DNA from: Calamus simplicifolius
Lineage: Eukaryota > Streptophyta > Magnoliopsida > Arecales > Arecaceae
Reading direction: 5' to 3'
DNA length: 64,000 nucleotides
Assembly (NCBI GenBank): GCA_900491605.1
Contig: UESW01001594.1
Coordinates: 281,711 to 345,710 of the forward strand
Shown: in pieces, positions 11,901-24,519 of the stretch
How positions within the stretch are numbered: position 1 is the stretch's first letter
How the letters are laid out: the number at the start of each line of letters is the position of its first letter
Program-made: the position numbers and the translations under genes
Notes under the pieces: generated by a model
The model's input: only the letters and a program-made list of their open reading frames with translations
What the model was told of the DNA's origin: nothing
Databases searched by the model: none

Positions 11901-14900
11901 CTTTTTATCAATTAGCTAATGGATACATCAGCACATCCTTCTGTATCTGACATTATGCAGAGTTATTAAATATTCATTGATAATTATGTAATCGTTATTT
12001 TATCTTTTTTTTACCATTCAGTGTCTTTGGTTATTGGCATCTTATCTATGAAATATTGCCCCTAGTTTACTGACTTTTTATGATAAATGCCCCATCCATT
12101 GTTTATGGGGCTAAGGGTATGATCCTATGTTCCATATCCAAAGGTTAGGGTAGTAGTAAACTAAACAACTTGAGGCAGGAGAGGGAGTTGCTAAAATGCC
12201 AGTTATCGAATGCCAACTTTAATGGTAATGTAATTAATGCTCTTGCTATGAGAAAGTAGCCATCTAATTTGTGACTGAGAAATAATTCTAATCTACATGA
12301 AGAGAGAATATGACAAGACTATGCTACTTTTAGCAATTTGTTCTCTTTTACTAAGTTAAACCCTAGAATCTTGCTGTTTCACGATGTGCCTCACAACTTC
12401 TTGTCTCATTTATCTGAAGATTCCAGATCTGTGATATCTTATCCTGCAATTTCAGGTTTAGTTTCAGCTAACCTCTCATGGCAGCATCTGTTATGTTTTT
12501 TTAATATTTTTTAGAATGATTTGGCACAATTTCTTGTGGAAAAGTTTTCATCATTCCACTTGTATATTATTAAACAAAGAGGAATTTCTTTTTGTTGTGA
12601 CTCTTATTTACATGTATAGTATGCTTAGGATATGTTTATCATGATTCTCTTTTGCAATATGTGCTTTTCATATTGTTATTTTTTTGAAAAAGTATAAATG
12701 TTGACTTTTTTCTATTGTAACAAGGATATTTGTGTTGCTGGCAAGTACCAAGCACACAGGTTGGTTATTGCAAAATACTAAAATAGTTGATAAATTTTCT
12801 TTCAGGCTATTGGGTTATGAAGGACTTGAAGTAATCAATCCTGAAGGAGGCACGGAGGATGCGGAGGCTGAAGCTCAAAGGGGAAGATGGAAGCAGGAGG
12901 TATTGCTTTGTTTAACTGCAATAATGTTGACTTATAACTTTGCATTTAATAATGCGATGCGAAAGTTTGCATATGATAAAAAAGGTTGCAGATGTAAAGT
13001 CAGAATAGATTTTGACAGTTCTATAATATGGGATTTGATATGAGAGATACGGTTACCATCATCTGCTTGATTCTTAATACTAATGTTTCTGCTATCTAAA
13101 ATTGATCAAATAGATCATGCTTACCAAAGAAACAAATATGTTCATTCAGCTGGGTGATTGCTAATAGGCCTCCAGTCATTTGTAGAATGACAGAGTATCT
13201 AATTGATGTATGAACAAACTTAACCTGAGAACCTATTTATTGAGAAGATATTTATCCGCTGTTTGGATTTCAACTTAAATCCACTCAGATCTTAATTGGA
13301 TTATGGGGTCCCACATTGATGATCTCACTATTGGACGTGATCAACTACATCTAAACTGCTTACACACCAAAAAATCATTTTTATAGGAGTCTATTAGCCT
13401 ATGCATCATGTGGTCAAAAATTGGACAATTTAAACAATACAAAATAATATATGTTTTTTGACCACTTGATCAGCATATGCTATAGATCTCCAAATCACAT
13501 AATTTTTGGCGTATAAGTAGCTTAGAGATAGTAAATCATATCTAATGGCTCATATCATCAATGTGAGATCTCTATCATCCAATCAAGGCTGGCTGGATCT
13601 AAGTAGAAATCCAATTGACCAGATTCTAGTCCAACTCTCTCTCTATATATATACATATGCATGTATATATATCTTGATGCATGCTTGCAGGCATATCAGT
13701 TTGTACAGTATTCCTTTCACATTGAATTTGATTTTTTGATGTAGAAAACAAGTTTGGCATGCCTGAAATTCTTGTATCCTATTTTTTTAGGAACATTATC
13801 TTTCATTGTATTGGTGTATATGTTGTTGCCCTCATGTTTATGGCTTTTGCTCTGCAGGATCGAGATAGCTATTGGAAAATGATGCACAAATTTATAGGAT
13901 CAGATGTTACTTCACTGGTGACACTTCCAGTTATTATTTTTGAACCAATGACAATGCTTCAGAAAATGGCAGAGGTTAGTGTTATTTATATCTATAGGCA
14001 ATGTTCATTAGGGCCCTTATTTGGTCTCATAGGGTATGTTTGCTTCTACTTTCAAACAATGGATCCCTGCAATCTTGCATCTGAACTAGCCATTGATTTT
14101 TCCGGTAATATATTGTTTTACCTGTGGGAGACATCTGCTTAGATGCCTTTTTCTCTTACATGCTGAATTACCAATTCTTTTGTTTGGTTACTAATTATGT
14201 TTGTATTTAATATGATTTTACTTCTGTTATCAACCAGAGTTTTATTAAAATAATCACAAGCAGTGTGCTTACAGCTTATGATAAACTATCTTGCAAGAAT
14301 TATTTATTATTGTAATGACTCATACCTCCATTTTATTTTACACCAATTTCTTTGTATATGCAATGATTGATATATCCTGCCTTTCAAGTGATCTCTATTT
14401 ATGCAATGATGTGATGTCGCTGTAAAGACATCACATTCCTGCAAGGCAGAGGCATTGTAACTGTTGTTACATGTGACAGTTGGATTACGGGTAGGCCTTG
14501 TGGTCTCTGTACTTCATTTTCTTGTTTATCTTTCTTTCATTTTATGTCTTGTGGGCATAGACACTGGTACAAGTGTTATCTGATTCATGTTGAAGATTCA
14601 TTAGCTCATCCATGCGCAGCTTACAAATATAAACAGACCCATAGAAAGTTATCTTACCCATCAGGGCGCTAATTGCAGAGATCAATGAGAATTTTAAGCA
14701 GTGTTTCATCATACAAACTTATTAATAAAGACTAAAGCATATCAGAACATAGTTCTCTATTATCCACAATGGCGCTGTTTTGGTGTAAGAACCATAATAT
14801 TATATCACAAGCTTATGAAGCTTGCAGGATAAACGATCAATAGTGTCATCTGACAATGTCTTTACATCTTGTCAAAGATGATAGAGTTTATGAAGCTAAG

Positions 14901-17900
14901 ATACAGACTGGTTGCGACAAAATGACAACCGTCCATATTAATTTACTTAAACCTTAAAAAATACATATATTCAGGTGGGGATGTGGAAATATCTTTTACA
15001 GTTCAAGGAAGTAAAAATATGTTACTTTTTCTCGCAGGAGGTTCCTTATTTTGTGTATTGAGAGTGAAGTTGAAAACAAGGCGAGCAGTTTAGTGAAAAA
15101 AGTTCTATACTGTGATGTTTTCTATATGTCAACATAATCGGACTTATCTGTTTTGGAAACTAGAAATCCAAAGAGTTTCTAAGGTGCAAAATAAATGTCT
15201 TAACACTTGTAGTACAACAAGCTTATTGGAATAGCATGCATCTTGTAACTTGTGTGTACGAATCAAAAAGACTCTTTCTGAAAGGATAAGGTTTTAAAAA
15301 ATGCTCTTGTATGATAGCCTTTCTAATCAAATGTGGATATGGTATTCTGTGTTTTTAGCTCCGCTGTGTTATAGGACTACTTTGATGCTTCTATTAATGT
15401 ATGTAATTTAATATGTGCAATGGTTGTTACAGTTAATGGAGTACAGTTACTTGTTAGATCTGGCAGATGAATGTGAGGATCCTTACATGCGGTTGGTCTA
15501 TGCTTGTAAGTATCTCTCTGCAACTGTGTATCTGTTGTGGTTTGGTCACATAGTGTAAATGATGTCCTTTTGCAGCTTCATGGGCAGTATCTGTCTACTT
15601 TGCCTACCAGCGAACTTGGAAGCCTTTCAATCCCATCCTAGGAGAGACTTATGAAATGGTCAATCATGGTGGTATTACATTTATTGCAGAGCAGGTTAGT
15701 ATTTTGTCCCCATCTACAATCTTAAGAAAACTATATCTTTGTTGATTCTCTTTTCTTTTGTGCTAGATTATCTATTGTTATTATTATTTGTTTAATATAG
15801 TGTGGTAGTGTTGCTGTATGGTACTGGTTGCCCTTCCTCAGGCTATTTCCTCAATAATGTAATCATCCTACTTTTTGTCCTTTTCAGGTCAGTCACCATC
15901 CTCCAATGAGTGCAGCGCATGCTGAGAATGAACATTTTATTTACGATGTTACTTCTAAATTGAAAACTAAGTTCTTAGGAAATTCAGTGGAAGTCTATCC
16001 AGTTGGAAGGTGAGCTGCTTGTGTAGAACTAAAGTGTGAAGGCCATCTCTGGCATTTCTTGGTTTTGTTGGCATTAGTGATTCTGTATAATTGACTATCA
16101 TGATAAATCTCTTATTTCTACTCAAAGATGTTGGCATCAATTACATCTTTAAGATCATATCATTGCTGTGGTTTAACATGGCATATTTGTAAAAATTGAA
16201 ATATTTATATAATTTTTTTCCTGATACAGGACAAGGGTGACTCTAAAGAAAGCTGGTGTTGTCCTAGATTTGGTGCCCCCTCCCACAAAGGCTAATAACC
16301 TTATATTTGGACGTACATGGGTCGACTCACCTGGGGAGATGGTTATGACAAATTTGACCACGGGTGATAAAGTGGTGCTTTATTTTCAACCATGTGGTTG
16401 GTTTGGGTATGGCTTCTTATCCTCATTTCATTTGATGCTTTGAGGCTTTTATGGGATTTGGAGCATTTGCATGATTAAGATTGCAAACTCCAGCATGGTG
16501 ATAAAAGCCAGTAACAGAAAGCTGATTTTTGGTTTAGAATATATGTGGAGATGTCTATGGTATTGTTTCTTGGCCTTTCTTATGTGACACGTCATTTATG
16601 CATACTTTTTTATGTGCCATTAGAACTCATATTGAATTTAAATGGTCTAATTTGATCTAGTAGTCATGTGAAAGTATTTCTTGCATTGTATTTGCTATCC
16701 CATTATCTATTAAATCTTGTCATTCATTGGATACTGCCAATGGTGGCAGGGCTGGCCGATATGAAGTGGATGGATATGTTTATGATGCAGATGAAGAACC
16801 CAAGATATTGATGACTGGGAAATGGAGTGAGTCAATGAGTTGTCAGCCTTGTGATCATGAAGGGGAGCCCCTACCAGGCACTGAGCTGAAAGAGGTTCAT
16901 TTCACATGTTACCATATTATTTTACTATTTATGATCATCATGCCTGTTTATACCCGATTCTATTGTTTTGATATAGTTTGCTCTAGCTCTTTGTGTGGAT
17001 TCCCTATGATAATTTATGCATCAAAGTCAAAGGGGGTGTGACTAGAACATTTACGGGCACTTGGGTTTTTATTGAATCAAAACCTTACATTTTATCATAG
17101 TATCTAGATAGCATACCAATGGCATGAAATTCTAAAATAATGCTGAAATTTCTAACCACTGTTGGACTCTTGGACCTCAAAGGTACAATTTGTGGTTAGA
17201 TATTCCATCTAAAAGCCTGTTACAGCATCATGGATGTGCTGATTCTGGTTCCACATAGCTCTTCTTTATAACTAGAGCATATCTTCCAAGTCTATATCAT
17301 GTTCCTAATTCTTGAGTTGAGTAGAAAAAGTTTGTTGCAAAGTTAGCTGCCAACTATCGTCAGTTATACTATGGTGTCCAATAAATTTGATTACTGATTT
17401 ACTCTGATAATAACACCACCCAACATTATCATTGCTATAGGTACTATAATTTTTTCCCTCACATTCTTGCGCTTTTTTATATATGGTGTTGTTCTGGTAT
17501 GGAGCTGGTTGGAGGAAATCTCTGATATTTTTGTTTGTCTAGGTCTGGAGAGTTGCTGCCACACCAGAGAATGATAAGCATCAATATACATACTTTGCTC
17601 ATAAAATAAACAACTTTGACACCGCACCGAAAATGTTATTGGCATCAGACTCCCGGTTGCGGCCAGATAGATATGCTCTTGAGAAAGGTGACATGTCTAA
17701 ATCTGGTGCTGAAAAAAGCAGGTGAGTTTATGTAAGTCTGAAGCAATTACTTGATAGGCAGTTCTTGATGTAGTTGGTAGATACACTTTTTCCTCAACAA
17801 AAAAAAAAAAGAAAAGAAAAGAAAAGGAAAGAGACAAGAGAGTTGATACTGGGTGAACAAATTTCATCAATCAAATGGACATGCATTTTTCAGCTTAAAT

Positions 17901-18260
17901 TTCTGGGGAAGAGTCAGAAAAATCGATTTTGTCTAGATTGTCTAGATTTTCCACCTCATAGTTGATTTATGTTGTTTTTTTTTTTTTTTTTTTTACTAAC
18001 AAATCTTTTCCAGTCTGGAAGAGCGGCAGAGAGCAGAAAAAAGGCATCGTGAGGCCAGGGGGCATCAATTTACCCCAAGATGGTTCAATATGACTGGTGA
18101 AATCACTCCCACCCCTTGGGGCGACCTGGAGGTATACGAGTACAATGGCAAATATACGGAACACAGGCTTAAAGCAGACAGTTCAGATTCCCATGGGGAG
18201 GTTGACATCAACTCCATGGAGTTCAACCCATGGGAGTATGGTAATTTGGCTGGTGCTTGA
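8948..18260 (+). CDS. Oxysterol-binding protein-related protein, short ORP3-like type (453 aa, ten exons)
   Basis: Coding exons: 8948-9036, 12806-12899, 13858-13974, 15433-15505, 15576-15694, 15888-16009, 16230-16406, 16750-16894, 17543-17721 and 18014-18260. All introns have GT-AG ends and all phases join. The product is a plant ORP without a PH domain, consisting almost wholly of the OSBP lipid-binding barrel. The family signature EQVSHHPP (residues 163-170) is split by the fifth intron. WKPFNPILGETYE (exon 5) and the C-terminal TPRWFNMTGEITPTPWG (exon 10) are also family-typical. Length fits Arabidopsis ORP3-type proteins (about 450 aa). Members exchange sterols or phosphoinositides between ER and other membranes; the exact ligand is not shown by sequence. 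The start was chosen at 8948 because MGSRDEKPGSSGFF joins in phase to exon 2 (residues GLLGYEGLEV). No damage is visible. Intron 1 is 3.8 kb. Confidence 0.93.
9662..9741. repeat. Two-copy 40-bp tandem duplication in ORP intron 1
   Basis: Positions 9662-9701 are repeated at 9702-9741 with two to three differences. It lies in intron 1, far from both splice sites. Confidence 0.85.
10340..10445 (+). mobile_element. SINE remnant (AngioSINE-type 3' domain) in ORP intron 1
   Basis: The stretch 10346-10402 contains 'ctaagcctttttccaacta' followed by 'gaggtcggctacatgaatc', which I recognise as the conserved 3' region shared by many angiosperm SINEs (usually AAGCCTT.TCCCAACTA..TGGGGTCGGCTACATG). The 5' tRNA-related part with A and B boxes is not recognisable, so this is a truncated or old copy. 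Borders are approximate. Confidence 0.55.
13262..13615. mobile_element. Foldback MITE in ORP intron 2
   Basis: The arm 13262-13423 is an imperfect reverse complement of 13461-13615. Blocks such as 'cccacattgatgat' in the left arm pair with 'atcatcaatgtgag' in the right, and 'catgtggtcaaa' pairs with 'ttgaccacttg'. A spacer of about 37 bp separates the arms. The whole could fold into one hairpin of about 150 bp, the form of a palindromic MITE. No coding capacity is present. Superfamily is unknown, and I could not fix a target duplication. Confidence 0.7.
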
Positions 18261-18650
18261 CTTGCATGAAGCCCTCCCTTCTGCATCGGGCAATGCATTG
18301 GTCCTTTAATAGATTTAACATTGCGTGGCGGCAGCGTTTTAGCCGTAGTTTCGTGTATCTGTAGTGCAGTCAATCACTGTTTTGCTCGAGGGGTTGTCCA
18401 GATGATATCATTCCAAATATTTATATATTTGTTTTTCCGACCCTTTGTGGCAGCTATTTGAGATCTTTCCTTCTAATCCTTTTATTTTACTGACAGTGTA
18501 TTTTACCACTTGAAAACACTTCGCACCATTGGAACATGGAAAATTCACGATGACGGTGAAACGTAGGATTGTTTATAGGAGATAGGGGTATTGTACTTGT
18601 GATGATTGAGTTTTTACATTGATATATAGCGTGCAATATTTTTCTTAATT
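18261..18650 (+). other. Probable 3' untranslated region of the ORP gene
   Basis: Positions after the stop codon are T-rich and hold no gene. The polyadenylation site cannot be fixed from sequence alone; the end given is a guess near the T-rich tract at 18651-18666. Confidence 0.35.
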
Positions 18651-18905
18651 GATTTTTTTTTTTACTTGTATACGTGGCTTTTAATGATACATTATGGTGA
18701 AAAGTTGGGAGCGGCCAGGCTTATGTCTTTTGTGGGGTGCGTGCCCCCGAAGGTAAATCCTGCCGGTGGAGGGACGAAACAAAAATAAAATTAAACAACT
18801 TACCCGGCCGAGAGTCACGTGGGGCTTGATGTTTTCTCTGGAGGTTCCTCGCTATTAATATGTTGGATGGGAGCTGAAGTATTTAATAAATGACATTTGA
18901 ATACT

Positions 18906-18967
18906 AGCTAAGGAGAGGTCTCTTTCAAGTGATTCAGCTAAGGAGAGGTCTCTTCTTTTAAGTGATC
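18906..18967. repeat. Two-copy direct repeat of about 30 bp
   Basis: The sequence 'agctaaggagaggtctct' followed by 'aagtgat' occurs at 18906-18934 and again at 18936-18967, the second copy having a few inserted bases. Confidence 0.75.
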
Positions 18968-19430
18968 CGAGAGGAGCTATTGATGTATGCCAACGACGGG
19001 ATACATTGGGATTTATTGGACATCTTTAAATTTAGTAGGGGAGCTGATCTAGTTGAGCTGTATTAAGTGTCACATTTTAGACAGTTGACAGTTTAGAGCA
19101 GTTATTTATTGTCGATGGATGATGATTGATGAACGCCATCCCAGTTCGGCCCAGGCAATTTAGCTTGGAGACCCGCTGGTTGTTTAGGTGTCATTGGTTC
19201 GTCACTTGCCTGGTTGTGTTTAGCCCTTTATTGGTACGGTTCATTCGAGAGGCCGTCAAAGGGTATTGCTAAAAACTTATGCTTATATTCTTTATCGTGA
19301 GCTTCGTAACGTGCGAAGTGTACTGCGTAGAAGTTTCTAACCTTCTGTTGCAGAAATGTGCCCTTACGAACGGGGCATGCAATAGTATCTGACGTGGTTA
19401 GTAAAAATCACGTGGCAATTAATTTACGAG

Positions 19431-19825
19431 AGTGGCTCCAGGACGGTTCCTAAGCAGTATCGTTCATAAGAGGGGTGGCTCCTAGGTAGCCCCGTTCACA
19501 AGAGGGGCTCCTAGGCGGCTCCGGTCATAAGAGCAGTCCCTCGGTGGCTTCTAGGCGGCTTCGATCACAAGAGCGGCCTCTGGACGGCCCTAAGACGGCT
19601 CCTAGATGGCTTCGGTCACGAGTGGCTCCTGGACGGTCCTAAGGTGGCTCCGATCATAAGAGCAGCCCCAAGGCGGCTCTTGGGCAGCCCCGATCATAAG
19701 AACGGCCCCTGGACAGCCCCAAGGTGGCTCCTGAGTGGCCCCGGTTACAAGAGCGGCCCCAAGATAGCTCCTAGGCGGCCCCGATCATAAAAGCGGCTCC
19801 TAGACGGCCTCGCCTACCAAATGAG
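19431..19825. repeat. GC-rich minisatellite with degenerate 30-60 bp units
   Basis: Phrases of the form 'ggctcctaggcggc' and 'cggtcataagagcggcccc' recur at least eight times with many base changes and variable spacing. It stands out strongly from the AT-rich surroundings. A similar GC-rich 'ggctcc...' array sits inside the LTRs of the Tat element at 53.4 and 63.1 kb, so this may be part of a solo LTR of a Gypsy element. I could not find clean LTR borders. Confidence 0.65.
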
Positions 19826-19977
19826 GCACTGACACCTCCCCCTTTTTTGGTCTTATCCTCATGGCTCACCCCAACTTCCTAAATAGGCCTTCGTATGAAA
19901 GGAACCGCCATCCCTATCCCTATAGATTTAATAAGATAAGAATTGTCAGTCCTGGCATAATCCTCAAAGGATCACAA

Positions 19978-20355
19978 CCCAAAAAGTCAGTAGCATAATT
20001 TAATGACTGGCTAAATAAGCCTCAAAAGGTGATTATCCGCCAATCACCTCGAGTTAGAAAAACCACTAAGGCCCAAAAAGTCATTAGCAGAATTTAATGA
20101 CTCTGGCTAAATAAGCCTCAAAATGTGATTATCTGTCATAAAGCGCCAATCATTTCGAGTCAGAAAAGCCACTAAGACCCAAAAAGTTATTAGCATAATT
20201 TAATGACTCTGACTAAATAAGCCTCAAAAGGTGATTATCTGCCATAAAGTGCCAATCACCTCGAGTCAAAAAAGCCACTAAGGCCCAAAAAGTCATTAGC
20301 AGAATTTAATGACTTTGGCTAAATAAGCCTCAAAAGGTGGTTATCTGCCAGTGCC
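19978..20355. repeat. Tandem array of 106-bp units, about 3.5 copies
   Basis: Units begin 'cccaaaaagtca' at 19978, 20072, 20178 and 20284. The first is shortened to 94 bp by an internal gap, the second and third are 106 bp, and the last is partial. Copies are roughly 90% alike. No gene is seen from 18650 to here; the array and the minisatellite next to it probably belong to one retrotransposon-derived block. Confidence 0.85.
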
Positions 20356-20888
20356 AATGATTCAAAACCAAAAGATGTAGATCCAATCCGACCAGCTCTG
20401 ACATTCTATCCATAAGAGCACTAACACATCATGAGATCTTGATATCAACGAATGAACTAGACAAGTGGAAGAGGTTAATAAAGGAAGGTAAGAGTAAGAA
20501 GGAAAGGGACCAATTAATCTTTCTAACGATCCACTTCTCCGAAAACTACTGCTGTGATCCTGGTTGCTAACTTAAGCGTGGGTCCCTGCCGAAATATCTG
20601 GCTGTGGGACTTCTAGCAGGCATTGAAGATGAAGGAAGAACCTTGATATTTCTCTGGAGCAACGACTGACGCTCAAGGATGCCAGCTCAAAGCGATCGGG
20701 CATCAAAAGTATATGATGGGCAAGTTGATTGTAGCGCAAATGCCCTTATTATGCATCAATTGCTGGATTCCCAAACGAATCATTTCTATTTGAGATCTAT
20801 CCCTTGATACCTACCAAGCGGAAAAGAGCCCATAAATGATGATGGATGGTCAATGACCATTAAATGGGAACAAACTATTTAGTTGCAT

Positions 20889-22110
20889 TAAACTAAGGTT
20901 GTGTTTGATAGTCGTATCAATAATTTAAAGTGGATCCACTAGATAACTATGTTTAGGTGGTAATCTGAATTACCTTATGAGAGATAATCCATATTACCTA
21001 AGAAGGATGTGGTTATCCACATTATGAAGATATTGTAATCTGATAAAAAAATTATTAACAAAATTATCCCTGCCTCCTTTTCTTCCTTAAAAACAAAATC
21101 ATCTTCTTTTTCTCTTTTTTCTTTGGTCTCAACGCCGTTCTTTCCTTCAAATGAATTATTTCAGCTTTATTTTTTAGTGGTCTTTTCTTTTTTCATCGCA
21201 GTATTATTCGCTCTGCTTTGCTAATTCGAACTCTCACCATGCCTTCACCTGCCTTTTTTTAGCTCAAGCATATGACCATGGACTTCCTTCTTTCAATGCG
21301 CTTCCTTTGATCATAGTCATATATCAAATAGAAAAAGAAAAAAAGCAAAAACAAAATATATCAATTATTATATTAATCTTAATTAATTTTATATAATAAA
21401 ATATTTAAAATAAAATTATTTTTAAAACATAATAAATAAATTATGATAATTGAAAGTTTAAGAATCAAAAAAAATAAGTAAATGTTTGAAGATTAAAAAT
21501 ATATTTTAATCTTAAAAAAATTAAATCTAGTACCTTCTAGTTATATATAAATACTTTATATTTTTACGATGATACAATTTATCTAAAAAAAATACATCTT
21601 TCAAGTTAAAAAACTAAAGAACATGAAATATTTTAAAGATAATTACTCTGAACATTCTTCTTCTTCAACTAGCATTCTTTCAATTCATTTTTTATTATTA
21701 ATTATTTTCTTTTATAAATAATTAAAATATTTTTTATGACATTCATATGTCTAACCTAAACTATTTATATATCTCTTTGGTATTTATAATATAAGATCTT
21801 GAAATATATTATGAATAATTTTTCTTGGCATTAATTTATTAATTTATATTTAATAATTTTTTTATGATCCTTGAATGCTATAGACTTTTTTTTTTACCGG
21901 TATGCATCAATATTTTTTAGGTATTATCATTTATAAATTTAAATTTTTTCAAACTAAATATAATAGTATATAAATTTTAATAGATTTAATTTAGAAGTAT
22001 TTTAAAAATTTAATATTATATGACTTCTGTTTATCATACCAAATACTGGCAATCTATATTGTGATAATTTATCCATATTATCTTTAAGGATTACCTAACT
22101 ATCCATTAGA
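20889..22110. mobile_element. AT-rich MITE-like block with imperfect inverted ends
   Basis: The left end has 'ttgtgtttgatagtc' and, further in, 'tttaggtggtaatctgaa'. The right end has 'ggattacctaactatcc', roughly its inverted match, and 'cataccaaatac', inverted 'gtatttggtatg'. Between them lies over 1 kb of very AT-rich, non-coding sequence. Ends of this kind are common in plant DNA-transposon derivatives, but the inverted repeats are poor and I saw no target duplication. Confidence 0.3.
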
Positions 22111-24230
22111 CATAAGAAGTGAAACGAAGAAAAAGAAACCATGCCGCCGGTCTCCTCGGCTAATTTATTGGAGGGCCGGTCGGTTTATCTGTCCAATATT
22201 TCTGAGTTGTGATTAATTCCAACTTCAGGGAACATTTTGGACCCAGTCAAATGACGCCCAGGTCGCTTATCTGGGATCTCTCAATTTGTGGTAAAGATGT
22301 CAAGAGACTTGTTCAATAGGGAAGTAAATCGAAAATTTCCACAATTCCGATGTTTGAAAAGAAAAATACGAAAGATCGCCGCCCATTCCTGACCATCGTC
22401 TGCCCCTGAACCGAGGAGTTATCCAAGATTCGGAAAACCAGGGATCAAAAGTAGCACCATCCATCCATCCACCTGTCCTTCCTTTTGCTTCCTTTTCTAG
22501 GAAACTTTGACCCACGCCAAGGATATTTCATGAATAAGAAAGTTCAGCATCCAACAGTTAGTCTCTTTGCATACAAGAAACCTCATTAACAGATGTAGAT
22601 TTAAGATTCCTTCTTTGTTATTAAAACCGTGTTCCGAAGAACAACCGGCATCCATTGAACATCACATGTAGAATGGCAGGGTCCCGTCTATTTTGGCGGG
22701 CAGCACAAGGAGAAAAAACAAAAAGTTAAAAAAGAAAAAAAAGGAAAGTTCCAAGCCACACCATTAACGTCGCCCGATTACCGTGCTAGCATTCACGAGA
22801 TGGGGACCGCTTTTTTCTCTATGCGTAAATCGTCAAGTCAAATTTAATTACCCTCAATTATTATTCTGTGCAACCAAAGCGTTACATGGGAGGGACCTCA
22901 TATCCCTTCTCTACCGGTAGGTCTAAATATTATATTGACCAAGCCATGTGGACGGTTGGTTCACGCAATACCTTTTCTTATCAAATGGCTGGGCTTTTAG
23001 TTTTGGTTTAGTATATACTATATACTCTCAACACGGTGGTGGGTCCCTCTCATCAAAAATTCCAGCGACCCACCACCACCCTGCTTTACCTGGCAGCATG
23101 ATGCGTTGGTGATTCATCCTGGCCACGCAATGTGGACATCATTTTATCAGACGGACGGTATATATATACGCACGAGATAAAAGCTAGTCATACAAAATAC
23201 GATATACTAAGCGTTGACGTGTGATGTAGAGGCAATGCTAGCCAGGGATGCTTAATGAACAAGGATTCATTGTTAGAGTTCGATATATTAGAGATCTAGC
23301 TGCCGAATATGGTGGTTATTGCGTGCCCACCCCAAGTGCGACCCGTGGTTGGTGGAACTGCTGGACTTAAAATTAAATTAGGCCAATGGTATCGATATCT
23401 TAAGTTTGAAACTGTAGGTGGAAAAGGAAACCTAACTGATGGAATGGTGGGCAAGCATGCACGTTCGATAACAATCGGGCGGCTGGGATGGAAGGGCCAG
23501 GACAATAGGATTCCCCTAAGATTGCCGTTCCTACACTCGTGTCGCCCCAGGAGGTCCCCACCGATGTGGCCATTAACCTCTATGCCTTTGCCACATGATT
23601 GGCTCCAGAAATCGCACCTCCCATGTGAGGACTGAGGAGGAGCCACCTACATCCATCCTTAATTATAGCATTTAATCCACGGACGGTTTCCTCTTCTTAG
23701 CTGGGCCGCTGCCGGTGTCGTTTATAGACTTTATAGAGCCGGAGCCCGGATGCAAGCTCGACAGACTGACAGCCAACGTGATCTCTCTCACGGATCCCCA
23801 CCTCATTCGTCTGCGCCCAGCCCCCAAAGCGCAGTGCCCTAATTATTGGGCGTCTTAATGAATGATTGCCTAATTAAATAAACAAAAGCGGTGCCCGCTA
23901 TCTTGCTGCGGGCAAACGGGAAGCAACCATCTCCACCGTCCAGTTGGCAGGCCCATCCGAGGCGGATACCAACTAATACAAATCTCAGCGCACCAATAAG
24001 TAAGTTTAGAAGCCCCAATTTGGCCTATCCTCCTAACATAGAGGACTGAGGAAGTCCCTGCCCGAAAGGAATGGTTGCACCCAAGCTGGGGCAGCTCGTA
24101 AAGAGAGGGCTCCATCCCATTCTCCCGAAACATTGCCCAGTTTGGGCTATCCTCATGTTACCTTGTACGTCAAGCAAACTCCGATAATTTTGGGAGCTCA
24201 GAAAGCTTGCGATCCACCCTCCTTGTCCTC
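22111..24230. other. Intergenic stretch, no gene recognised
   Basis: Base composition is mixed, with open frames on both strands around 23.3-23.6 kb that overlap each other and resemble no protein I know. I see no repeats or RNA genes here. Confidence 0.45.
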
Positions 24231-24279
24231 TCTCTCTCTCTCTCTCTCTCTCCACTCACCGACCGCTTTCTTATAAATA
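24230..24279 (+). promoter_or_regulatory. Promoter-like island: CT tract followed by TATA box
   Basis: A pyrimidine tract (CT)n at 24230-24252 is followed by TATAAATA at 24272-24279, the usual plant core-promoter arrangement on the plus strand. A short open segment with a donor-like end follows at 24472-24519. No gene that it could drive is recognised before the TRP gene more than 2 kb away. Confidence 0.35.
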
Positions 24280-24519
24280 GCAGCGGTTAAAGTTCTTAGC
24301 AAACTTCCTCTAAAACACGTCGGCGAGGAAACCGGTAAAGGTAAAAGTCTCCGCCTCCCACCACGCTCCAGTTCTGCTGTTCTTTTTTATTCCTCTCCCA
24401 CTTCATCCACTCCACCGTCACGTGGCGAGCCTAAACTACCGATAACCAATTCCACACGCTTAGAGATTCCCATGGGTACCGCACGCATCGCCCCGTCTCT
24501 AATCCACCACAGCCATCAG

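Noticed and set aside
23296..23646. Overlapping open frames on both strands of about 110 codons
   Set aside because: No motif, no splice partner, and both strands open at the same place.
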